Part shown: positions 25,201-37,200 of the stretch, piece after piece
Layout: each line of letters opens with the position of its first letter
How positions within the stretch are numbered: position 1 is the stretch's first letter
Origin: Xestospongia muta
Taxonomy: Eukaryota > Porifera > Demospongiae > Haplosclerida > Petrosiidae
Assembly: GCA_963693285.1 (NCBI GenBank)
Contig: OY848922.1
Coordinates: 4,266,923 to 4,330,922, forward strand
Direction: 5' to 3'
Length of the DNA: 64,000 nt
The notes under the pieces: model-generated
What the model was told of the DNA's origin: nothing
What the model saw: the letters and a program-made list of their open reading frames with translations, nothing else
Databases searched by the model: none
Translations under genes and position numbers: made by a program

Positions 25201-28200
25201 GCTACTAGTAAGTCATGTTCATTATTGTAACCTAGGTTGTGTATTTGACAGCATATACCGTAGTTCCACGAGTAAGTACCCATGGGTGCTTGCAGTTCAT
25301 TTGGAATTTTAAAGTTGTGGGTGTTTACTAGGGATTTTAAAAGGACTTCTAATAAGCGCCCATATATGAATAATTAATTATTTACTATCAGCAGTAATTG
25401 ACTTAAGGCATATAAATTTTTCACACCACAGAGTACTTCACATTCTGAATCATCTCACCAAGAATCTGCAGGTATGACTTATGTCTAATTTGTAACAGAA
25501 TCATCTACACGAGACTATCATGTTAACAAGCAAATATCGAGTCCAGATATAGGGGAGACACTTTCAACAAAGAAGGAACACAACAATCCTCATGATAGAT
25601 TTACTGTTGCTGTGATGAAGGGTAAATTTATAGTTGGTCATATCCTAAAGGAAATTTCAAAGATGTGTTGGTTCTTTCTTCACAAAGGAAGAACGATACC
25701 CTGTACAGTCAAGGACAAAAGGAGAAGATCCTCCATTGAACAAGGCAGTTTAGAAATGTCTTGTGAGCTGACCTTTTCAATTCCAAATGAAACAAAAGAC
25801 AACGAAAATTTAATGTCTGAAATTTTAAAATTGCTAACCTAACCTATTTGTCATCGCTCAACACATGGGACAAAAATATGATGGTGAGTACTTACATAGA
25901 GGTGGGTGCTTGTTCTAGGAACAACGGTATATATATGTATGACCTGATTTGTGAAAAGGGACCACTTCTTTCAAACCATTATAAACCATTGACTATTATA
26001 TATATATATATATATATATTATAGTATGATATAATTCAAAGCATGGCATGACACATAACGCTACTTTACATGTTTTTGCAATGGTATGTTATGGTCTTTC
26101 TATCATTTTGTTTCTTATGACTACAGACAATACATTCATGTGGTGATGGTTTCCATTTGAACGAGATGGTATTTTTCCAAGAAAATGACACTCATGGAGG
26201 CATGCATCTGGAGGGAGTTGTGGAGAAGATGCAGATGAAGTAAGATCAATACTGGCTCTGGTGAGCATTTGCGTTTATGTTGCTAGCTTTATTCAAAACT
26301 GGACATGGCTCATATTTCTTCTGTTTGAGTAGACATTTAATACAGTATGTAGACATTCACATAGCTTGGTCTACCAAGTGGAAGGTTGCTCATTTGTACC
26401 ATTTCACTGTTCTGTGGTTTAAACCATAGTATGAAAGAAGTTGATCAGTTTTATCTACACCACCCATAAAAGTATTGTACCTATCAACCATTAGTGGCTT
26501 CTCTACATTTTCTCTTCTTGTAGATGACAATCATGTTCTATGAGTCTTTGTTACTATACTTCTATCGTGGACTGTGCTAAGAATGGTTATGAGTCTTTTA
26601 TCTTTCCATTGCAAGGCAAGTACACAACTCTGTAAGTTTTCTGTTCTTATATTTCCTCTCTTCAATCCCTTTCTGATCTGTCCAGTTTGTCCTTTATCTT
26701 TTGCTTTTGATTTCCATTCCAGAGGCATGCCTTTTCTATCTACAAGGGCTGTACCACACACTCCCAAACCTTTCAGCTTCATATCTACAAACAGTAATGG
26801 GCTGGTATAATAATTGTCCATGTATATAAGGTGTCCTGCTTTCTTTAGTGACTCAAGTAGTGTCATTACAATAACATGTGTAACAGTTTTGTTCTCTCCA
26901 ACATCTAACTTACCATCATTTTCTAGAAAATAAGTAAGCATTATACATGTACAATAGTCAACTCAATATTACTTGATACATACCTGTATACAGAGTCTAA
27001 TTGTAAGTATAACCTGTTTTTGAGTCAGCTATAGAAAATGTTTTAGCACGCATTTGTTTGCTTATTAGACATGTATTGAAGAAACCAAATTCTGCCCTTG
27101 AAGCTACCAATGGCCTCATTTATGGAGAGTTCACGTCAAGCATTATAACTAGCTTAAAAGTTACTAATCAGTGATGTAATAAGGGGACGTCTCTTATATA
27201 ATGGATCATATCCTGGTTCACCGTTTTTGTTTTTGGGCTTTCTCGTCATTTATGTGTAGAAACTTCAAAATCAGGCTGAAACAATCCCTTAACATTACAC
27301 AAGAGAAGGTGAGTGTACAAAAAGTCCAGAACTGAGCCCAGTAATCTTCTAATTTGGGGTAGTGGACTGTTTCCATTGTTATTACCCGAGTAAAAAATTA
27401 AAGAATTTCTGTTGACGTATGCATCTTCTTTTTCCAATAGTTTAGGCAAGGTCGGTGTGAAACCTCTGGGTGCTCTTCAAAGTGTTGCTGGGCATACAAA
27501 TTTGTTTGGTCAACCATTTCTTCTATTATCTCTGGTGTAAGAAGTTTTTCAAAAAATCAATTGGTATTTTATCTGTCATATCTTCTGTTCCTTCATATTC
27601 TCCAACAAACTCTGGGATATCATATGCTACACTACTCAGAGAGATATGTTTTGTTGCACTGATTTCAATTTCATCACCATACAGTATTTTCATACCATCT
27701 ACCATTTCAGTTTACACATCAAAATCATTGCTATCATAGTATTCATCATCTATTATTATCAATGATTATTAATAATTTATTATTATAGTATTCTCTGATC
27801 AGTAAAAACATTTTAATATCATACTTAGTGTGATATTTATAACCTATGACTACTTGATACAATCATACAATGATCTTTCATACCTTATCAACAACAGTAA
27901 TGTCAGCACCATTACTAATTAATATTTTGATGATCTCTGGATGATTATTGTGAGCTGCCCAATGTAATGCAGTCCAGCCATTCTGTAACAATAAAACAAA
28001 GAAGCAATACATTCACAATGTACATTATACAGATCAATTTCAACTCAATGTACTAGTAGTAACACAATACATTCATAATGTTAATGATGTTATGTAAACA
28101 TCAACTATGTGATGTTGTCAATAATTATGGTACAATTATTATATAGTTATATTTATATATATATAATTACTATATAATTCTAATTATGTGTTTATTATGT

Positions 28201-31200
28201 ACATGTTATGAATATAATTATATATTCCTGTCCCACCATAACTTGATTTTGTGTATACTATATAAGTGTCATATGGGTTGTATTAATGAATGTTCTATAT
28301 CTATGTGACTCGACTTCAAGATATGATGGCTGTCCATGGGAGCATCGGAGAATTCTGCCTCCAACATTATTGTAGGGCTAATGATGTCTTTGATGATAAG
28401 ACATTGGCAGTTTTATGTAGTGTTTGTGGTCTTTTCATGCACAAATTAATCAAGTATTTATTAATGCCTAGAAGACTGTCTGATTATCTTTTGATTCAAT
28501 TGTAGACTTGATGAAGGAGCATTATAGTCCAAAATCATCAGTAGTTGTCTAGTGTTTACAATTTAATTTAAGGCTACAACAACCAGGAGAGAGAGTGGCT
28601 GTTTATAGCTGAGCTGAGACAACTATCCAAATTTTGTGAATATTGGGAGATATGTTAGATGTCATGCTATGTGATCGTTTAGTGGGTGATATTAGACAGC
28701 TGAGTATTCAATGATGACTGCTGGCTGAACCCATCCTAACTCTGAAACGTGCTTTTGAACTGGTACTTGCAATGTAGTCTGAAGGATACAAGAGATACTT
28801 AGTGCTAAAAGGCCTACTTGATAACCGTTGTGGTGAAAACATCTTAGCACCAATTTGCAGATTTAAAAAATACATTTGTCACAGCTGCAAAAAGAAGGGG
28901 CACCTAATCAGATGTTGTAGAAATGCCCCTAAAAAAGAGGCCAAACAAGTCAAGTACAAACATTAACAAGGTGGTAGAAGACCCCATTTCTCAATTGTAT
29001 ATGTTTCCCTCAAGTAAGACAAAACCGTTAAAGACAGTGGTTAATATAGATAGCAAAGAGGTTGAGATGGAGAATGACACAGGAGTGTTAGTGTCAGTGA
29101 TGACACACACAGAGTACAAGAGGCTATGTAATCAAAAGAGTAGACTCCCATTACATGCAGCAAGAATAAACTGGAAGACATATACAGGAGAGATGATTAA
29201 AGTGGTGGTGAACCATCAAGGAGATGAAGAAAGATTACCATTAGTTATTGTAGAGTCCAAAGGACTTAATCTACTCAAAAGAGACTGTTTGATGAAGTTG
29301 AAACAGGACTTGCACGTGATAAATTAGGTCTGAATGAAGGAAGAGTTAACAACACTCATTTCAAGATACTCTTATATTTTTCAGAATGAACTAGGTATCT
29401 GATATCAAAGCTGTATCTGCCAGGATCATAGCAGAAGAGAGAGCCACTCATAGATTGTTGTTCACAACTGGTACCATTTGCACTCCGTTCAAAGGTAGAT
29501 AAGGAACTAAAGAGACTAGAGTCGATGGGAGTAATGGAAAAAGTGGAATTTGCAGACTGGGCGACACCCATCATTTCAGTATTGAAGGATGACTGAAATG
29601 TTAGAATTTGTGATGATTATAACATGACCATTAATAAAAAGCATCAAAAGTGGACCTGTATCCATTCCCGAGAGTGGATGACCTTTTTACAGCAATGACC
29701 AGTGGAGTGTATTTTGTATATAATGTATTGTGCTAGAGAATTTCTGCTAGTTTTAGGAATAGAAAGGGTACATCAGATATAAGGACACAGGTTATGAAAA
29801 CTGTAGCTACACCAGTCACTGTTTATTGACAAGACTATAATTCAAGCTAAATGCTTGAACTAAATAATTTAAGCAATCCTTTTATAAAAAAATTAAAATA
29901 AAATCCAAGTTTTTATAACCTATACAGCTGAATTTGAGGTAGTCATTTGCTTTGAGTTATATTAACTATACTGTTTGCTCATCTCCTGAGTAATACTAAG
30001 TGATGTTGAGTCTTAAAGAATTTCCTTTGCTAGAGACAACATAAATACTGGTAAAGTAACTTAATACTAAAACCATCATTAAATAAAACTTGCTTTGTAA
30101 TGACATCAAGAGTAAATTTGGTTTCTCAAGTAGATTATTAAATTGGACTTTTGTTTTATTAAAGGCTGTATTAAATGTTATGGATGGATAGGTGCTTAAG
30201 TGGTTATATTAGGCAAGTGATGTAATCAATGTTATAGACAAAAATTGATCAGATCTTCTATTTCACTTTGATTCCTTTAATTCTTCATCATGTTTCATGT
30301 AGTGTGTTTATGTAATAAATTTTCAACAATTTTCACCAACTTCAATAAAGTCTTAGTTTAATGTTATCGATTATATATTTGAACTACATATCTGACATCA
30401 TCATGTAATACAGTTTCTTTTAACTCATATTCTATGCTCCAATTTCAAAGCAATAATAGTAATGTTTATAAAAAAATGTGGCATTTTGTTTGAATGTATT
30501 CATTGTGTTCATTTCTCATTAGTAAATGTGTAGTTTATCTGTCTGCTGTTAATGTACTTGTGATTGTGGATAAGACCATGACAAAATCAAACATGTTATT
30601 TTTATTATTGCTATACTTAGGTCAAGGTTCTGATTGAGCATATAAAATTGTGTATTACATTTTATTATACGTGTGTACTGAATGATGTAAAATGAGAAAA
30701 CAATTTTATCAGTGTATGCTGGAAAGGCACATAATAAATTTATGTTGTTACACAAGCTGCAATAGTCTGTCAAATTATATTATATGTCACTTAATCTTTT
30801 AAGCATATTTCAATTATACATGTACTAATTTATAAAACAGTGTATTGGGTTAGAAAAAAAGTGAGTTCAAGGTAATACTAAAGGCATACAGAGTTTAAAT
30901 CAGTGTGTGAGAAAGTTGCAGTATGGTTCCTGGAGAACAAAATGTCCAAATTTTTGTTTACATACTGTTTAACAATACATTCTACAACATCTCAATGTCC
31001 TCATTGGTTATTACTTAAATATTGTCCTTGATCAAAATTAGATGTTTTGTTTCCTAACATTGAAAGCTATGTAGAACAGCATCAACAAACTCAAAAGAAT
31101 GCTCGCGATCGACATAGTAAACATTATAGACCTTTTCAGCTCCAAGGTGTGAAGGAATGTTAATGATTTCACGACGTGGGTGCGGTCAAGTTACACCCAC

Positions 31201-34200
31201 TGGGGGGAAGAAACCACGTGGACCATAGTGTTTAGTGTAGAGAAAAGCAGTTGTAGAGTTCTAATATGCCCAAGAATTGCTGTGTGGTACACTGCACGAA
31301 CTCGTTGGGAAAGAAGGAAGGACTGAGGTTTTTCAGATTCCCTCTTAATGACCAGGATAGCAGCAGTTAGAAGGGAAAACTAGCAACCAGTGAACAGCAC
31401 CTGGATGTGTTTACTTCATGTTTAGCGATGCAATAAACTTTATGAAAAAAGCAAACATATTTTAAACAATTAAAAGATATATATAAGACGTCAGACACTC
31501 TATTTGCTGATGACTCATGCAGTATCATTTCCTCTCTAACTTACCATTTTGTCATTTTGGGGGAGCCTAACTCTAGTCCAAGTCATCCTGACTATGTACC
31601 AAGTGTTTTTCCTTCAGTTTACAAGCAAAAACGTTTGAGGAGCAGTTCTGCTAAGCTACATCGCTACAATCGAAGAATGTCTCGAGGTAATGCTCCTATG
31701 ACAAGTTCAAGCAATGATGGTATGAACTCTGTGACTAGCTCAGCAGATCATGGCATGGATACAAGTGATATCCCCCTGACTAGTTCAGCAAATGAGTCTC
31801 AGACTGCAATAGCAGATCAAGCAAGTTTACCAGAAAGTTCTCAAGTTGAAAACAGGGCTTATATACCTGATTCAGATACTGCCAAGATGGATGTTGCACA
31901 TGCATTACTTGAACTGTCATAAACTAATGTTAGTCATGTTGATCAGTGTACTCAAACTGAGGAACTCACTGTTGATAAAGATGATAAAGAAACACAAACT
32001 CCTGACTTCAGTGTGGATGCATTAAGAAAGGAAAATGCCTCTCTAAGAAGAAAAGTAAACTATTATACTATACCATGTTTATATTTCAAAGTGAAGTCTG
32101 TAAAACAATGTTATTAAGAAATTATGGCATGCAGGCTGAGGTACATGCATACAACATAAAATTAACTCCTGCAATGGTCACAGTACCAGTAGGCTTTTCC
32201 ATTCTAGTAGCTCCTGTTGACTATAAACACCAGGTCTTCTAATGAAATATCCAGATGTGTCCATGCTTGATCTGGGGCCATGCAGACATACTATCTGAAA
32301 ACCGCTTTAACTGATTCTCTTCCAGGGAAGGTCATCTTTTTCCATAAGCCCCAATACCTCAAGGCGTTTGAGGTACCTTTTCTTCGATACAGGATCGATA
32401 GATAGTAAGTAGTCGCTCATATGCATTACATTCTTTCACATTAGCTACTGTAGTTTCTTCCCCCCAGTAGGTGTAACCTGACCGCACCCACGTCGTGAAT
32501 CTTATTAACATTCCACCACACGTTGGAGCTGAAAAGGTCTAGAGCTTATGTACTGACGTCACGAAACGTAATAAAAAATAGCAGCTGTTGCTAGGGCGCC
32601 ATATTGAGTGGCAAAAGCACGTTCATACACAAGAGTGGCAGCATCTGAAGTCACATTAGCCAGGTACTATGCAACACGAGACACCAATGTTTATAAAGCT
32701 TGGTGTTCTTCCGGAGCTATTGGGCAAGTGGTACTCTAGGGAGCCAGTAGCATCAATCTCATCAACAGGAAATGAACAAGTTGAAGAATGTGCATGTGGA
32801 GATGTTATGGTGCTACTGCAGGAAAGAGGAATATGGGGAATTAATGATCTATTGTGACAACAACGATTTTTGTATACAATGGTTTCACACAACATGCCTT
32901 CAGATTACCACAATTCCAAAGGTTAAATGTTTTTGTCCTGATTGTCAGAGAAAACCAAATAAAGGCACTAGGATGTTGTTTTAATAATAATTATTATTTT
33001 TAAGATTACTGTTGTTTGATAACATGCATTAATTTAATTAAATAAAACAACTGATTCACAGGAATTGCACAATACACAACAAACAACAACTACTTTATTT
33101 ACAGTGCTAGTGTCTTCCTCCTCATTACACATAATGAAGTGTTCACTGTAAGATAGTATATTTTTGCCTGACTAGGCCAATTACTCTTTCGACATCAATA
33201 CAGACATGAGATAGTTGACAAGAGATATCCACATCAGCTTTGCTCAGCTGTTCTTTTCCTCGAGTAAAAGGAAAGCTACACTACAGCAGAGTAAAGGCCA
33301 GCACTATCATGTATATTAAAACCCCTATCTGCCAAAACTATATCACCTGGTAGTAGGTTCTCTAAAATGCCTGTTTTCTGTCAGATGTATATCTGAAATC
33401 CTACCTCCCCATCCTTTAGATATAAATGTGACCACACCTTGTGGAGCTACTCCTATAAGGAATTTGGCAGTGTTGTAGTGCTTGTAATTAGACCAAGTTT
33501 GAGCTCTGGCTTTCAAGTTAGATGGTCTTTCCATGAAAACTTCAAAACAGTCTATAATCACAACACATTTTCGAAATCTCTTTCTGAATTCCATAGGCTG
33601 AGTCCGTACCACTTCTCCTCTATCTGTCCATTTAACAAGAGGACCCAATCGAATATACAATATATCAATCCATTTCTTCACATGTCGTGATTAACTCCAA
33701 ATCTGTATGCAAGATCCTGATCCCCTAGATTAAGGCGCAGCTTCATCAAAATCATAACAAACTGCTGAAAGCCTTTTGTGTAACGATTAGTACAGCCTAC
33801 AGCACAACGGCTTTTATGTTTTCCTTTTGCCACTCAAAATGGCAGATATGACGTCATTCAGCTCCTCCCACTGTATAACCTCTATACTTTAAGGTGGCGG
33901 TACGGTGACGTTAATGATATTCATAGCTTAACTTTTTTCTTATATAATTTATATATCTTTTCTTGTTTTAATACCATCCTTTGACTACTACATTATATCA
34001 ATGGTCTTCAATTTCGATAAAAATTTTAAAAATTGCATGTATCATTCAAGAGCTACTGGAGTAACAATATACAGAACAAAGGTACATTTTTCTAAAAACT
34101 TCTTATAGGTAGACATTAGAAACTTACTTTGCTATTACAGTTATATGAGATCTATAATCCTATGAAAGCTTTTTTTAATTACTGCTTTACTTTCTGAGAT

Positions 34201-37200
34201 ACACAAGTCAGAGTAAAATCTTTGAGAGCCTTCAGAAAACCGAACGCCATTTTTAAAAATTGGCTTCATAGGATTACTCGTACACGTGTTGGGTAGGGTT
34301 GATCAAGATTTCTTACCTGTGCGTACTATTAGAGCTGAGATAAATGTACCTTAGTACGACAGTTTGTACTTGCTCATTAACTTTAGCTACAAATACCACT
34401 GGAATGTGAAGAGGTATGTTATTATCTTCGAACCACACCCATGTTAATAATAGGTGAAATCTTTTGGCAATATGGTGGCTCTGAAAAGAACCGTTTAAAG
34501 TGGAAATCTGAAGGAGTAGAAGTGAGTCTGTTGGAGTCACACATTAGAACTGATATCAATATCGACTATTTCACGCACAGGCTGACCAGATGTGTATTTT
34601 GGATTGAACAACTCAGGTAACATACAGTTGTAATAAAAGTATCTAAGCTTAGGATACATGTTCTTCCAAAAGTCAGGATCGTATTGCATCCTCTCTAGGT
34701 GATAGTCATCCTCTCGAGGAGTCCAGACAAAGAAATCACACCAGGTCCGACCAGTAATATGTAATTGTCCCTGAATTTGATAGTAGTAGTTGTGATTACG
34801 TTTGAGGTGAAGTCGAGAATCTTTGAATGACAAGCAGAATGTTGAACAATGCTCCTTTTTGGTACTCAAGTCATGTAAAGAAGTTGATTCTGCTCTTAAG
34901 AGACATTTAATTTCTAATAGTTCATTTGGGATAGAATAACTTGGTTCTGTAACAAGTCCATCGGGCGAGGCACCTAGCCAGCAGTCCTTGGTATCTACAT
35001 GTATTCCTGTTATTGATACTGATGATAGAGGTGATGAAACCAATAGTCGTTTTAAATAATCAGTTCGTGCTTCTGCTTCATGAAGATTATCATATCTTAT
35101 TCCTTTGGTTTCATGATATTTACCATATAGTAATCTTGTTGTGAGTTTGCTGAAACCAGTGGTCAATTTTCGTTTGCAAATTTCACCAAAAACTGAAGCT
35201 GTCAACCTTCCATGTCTCTGTCTTTGCCATTCTCCACTAACATCCATTGACTGTCCCACTGTTCGTTTAGCTATTTCTTCAGCCTCCGTATCATTAACTG
35301 TCAGTCTGTCAATATACTCACTACACAATCGTTTCAGTTCCGCCGTACTTATATCAACATTTAAAGGATTGTCACCATATGATGAATCTTGTCTTTGTGG
35401 TGGACATTGGTATTTTTTCATTAGTCGTTGACGTTTATATTTTTCACTAATTTTTCGGGAAGTATCAAGCTCCAATTTTCTTTTTCTACACTACCAAACT
35501 TAGACAAATACACTCATGGTTTTCCTATCTTCCTTTCCCAAAATTTACTTATCCACTCTGGTCCAAGCTGTACTCGAAGTGCTGTGGCCATTAAACGATG
35601 CTGAAATGATCCACCTTGAACCCAATTAAAAAACTTTCCTCCATCCATTTTACTCCGAATTGACATAAAATTTTCACACAGATTACTAGTATGGTTACCA
35701 ACTAGTTGAGAAGCTTTGGTGACAATGCGATCGCCAGCACCTTGAATGGCACGAAATAAGCCTGAAGGAGTGATTCGAGACGAGTTTGAGAAAAGGAAGA
35801 GCTGTTTTTCTGTAAACAAGTAGTTATATCACAGTTCGAGTGATCACCAAAGTAATGTTTTGGCCCATTACGGAAATCGCTTCTAAGTGCTTCGACATCA
35901 CCAGTACAGCTATGAGCAGTGATTGCTTTCCTAGCTGCCTGTGTAATTTTGGTAATGATATGTTTTGTCAACTTACCTGAACCACCAAAACTGGGATTGT
36001 CTTTGACGATATTGGCAAGTCTTGAGTGGTAGGCCTTAACTGCATGGTTTGCACAATCTATCTTCTCAACATGTCTGCCATATGGTACTGATGTTATTAT
36101 GTTATAATGAACTGAACTGTCTCCATCTCCAATAAACTTCATATACCGTAACCCATGCATACATTCGGATAGATTGAACCCTTCCACTATTATGTCAGAT
36201 TCCATGGCTGTTGAAGATCCAGTCCAGTTCTTAAAACAACAATACTCTCTTATATCCTCTCCTTTACTACTAGCAGCTGAGCAAATTGAACAGTACTTAT
36301 TTCTAACTCTAATGAATAAAAGACGTTGGGTAGCAAATCCAAAAATAACTCCAACTCCAGAATTAGCGTTGTAGGAGTGTTTATGACTCCTTTTGCTCCA
36401 ACCAGCATCAACAACTACAGTTATAGATGGTACATTGTTGTGGTATTCACCTTTTTCTATAGCTATCCGTTTTTCTTCTAGTCCAGCTGCTAACAGTTCT
36501 GATGTAACAACTTCTTCAATTAATCCTCCTAGCTTTCTTTCAAGAATACAAAATGTTTGAGTCCTCATTGATGGTAAATTTATAACAGACATTTGTTCTT
36601 CCAATTGTGCACCGCCTCCTCCAGTGGAGATTTGACCCAACACAGCACCAATGTTGACATTATACACAGAACTATTACTGCTTCCAATTGACGATTTAAG
36701 TGAAGATTGAAATGTTATTTCTTCCTCACATTTCTTACAATAGGAAACTAGTGTTGAAGCAAGACCATCTCTCTTCTTCTCTCCTAAGAATTCTACCTCA
36801 CCACCACATGTAATCGAGTGCTCACTAATTTTTTTATATATGATTTTAGATTTTTTAAATTAATTATTTGATTGCCATCAAGACAGTACATCTGATGATG
36901 TCCAGAATGGAGAAACAGTGAGCCATTTGTGTTAGATGCTTCTAAGGAAGGACTGTCAACAGGAATCATTGGACTAGTATAATTTATTGTTGTGAAGGGA
37001 GATGGTAATAAAGCAGTTGATTGTCTTATTTCTGCCCTCTTTTCATAGAGATTCTCGAGATGACTTAATTTTTTTTTTTGTAGAAGAACATTTTTTTATC
37101 CTTCCTCTAGGCATTCTTAGATATAGCGCATTTTCAAATGGCTTAGATTGCAAACCAACCAAAACTATGTTTTTAATGAGTGTGTTATGAATATCATGAA

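Larger units (their letters stand above)
31127..32541. mobile_element. TIR element with convergent THAP and YqaJ-type fragments (ISL2EU-like)
   Basis: Inverted repeats of about 85-90 bp: 31127-31213 (TAGACCTTTTCAGCTCCAAG ... GGGGGGAAGAAAC) and 32452-32541 (reverse complement TAGACCTTTTCAGCTCCAAC ...). Inside, a plus-strand THAP gene and a minus-strand YqaJ-partner N-terminus point at each other and both stop early, so the middle of a two-gene element has been lost. It inserted at the end of the gypsy integrase relic. No clear target duplication was seen. Confidence 0.75.
32552..33858. mobile_element. Second convergent THAP-transposase / YqaJ-PHD element, internally deleted
   Basis: The ends share TGACGTCA (32554 and 33849) and an inverted GAGTGGCAAAAG (about 32613 and 33828-33839). 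The plus strand carries only the C-terminal PHD part of the YqaJ partner, and the minus strand carries a THAP start fused to a DDE_Tnp_4 transposase. It abuts the previous element on the left and the Kolobok-like element on the right. Confidence 0.55.

Noticed and set aside
34313..34540. 75-codon minus-strand frame after the YqaJ stop
   Set aside because: It lies in the 3' untranslated part of the Kolobok-like element and has no conserved motif.
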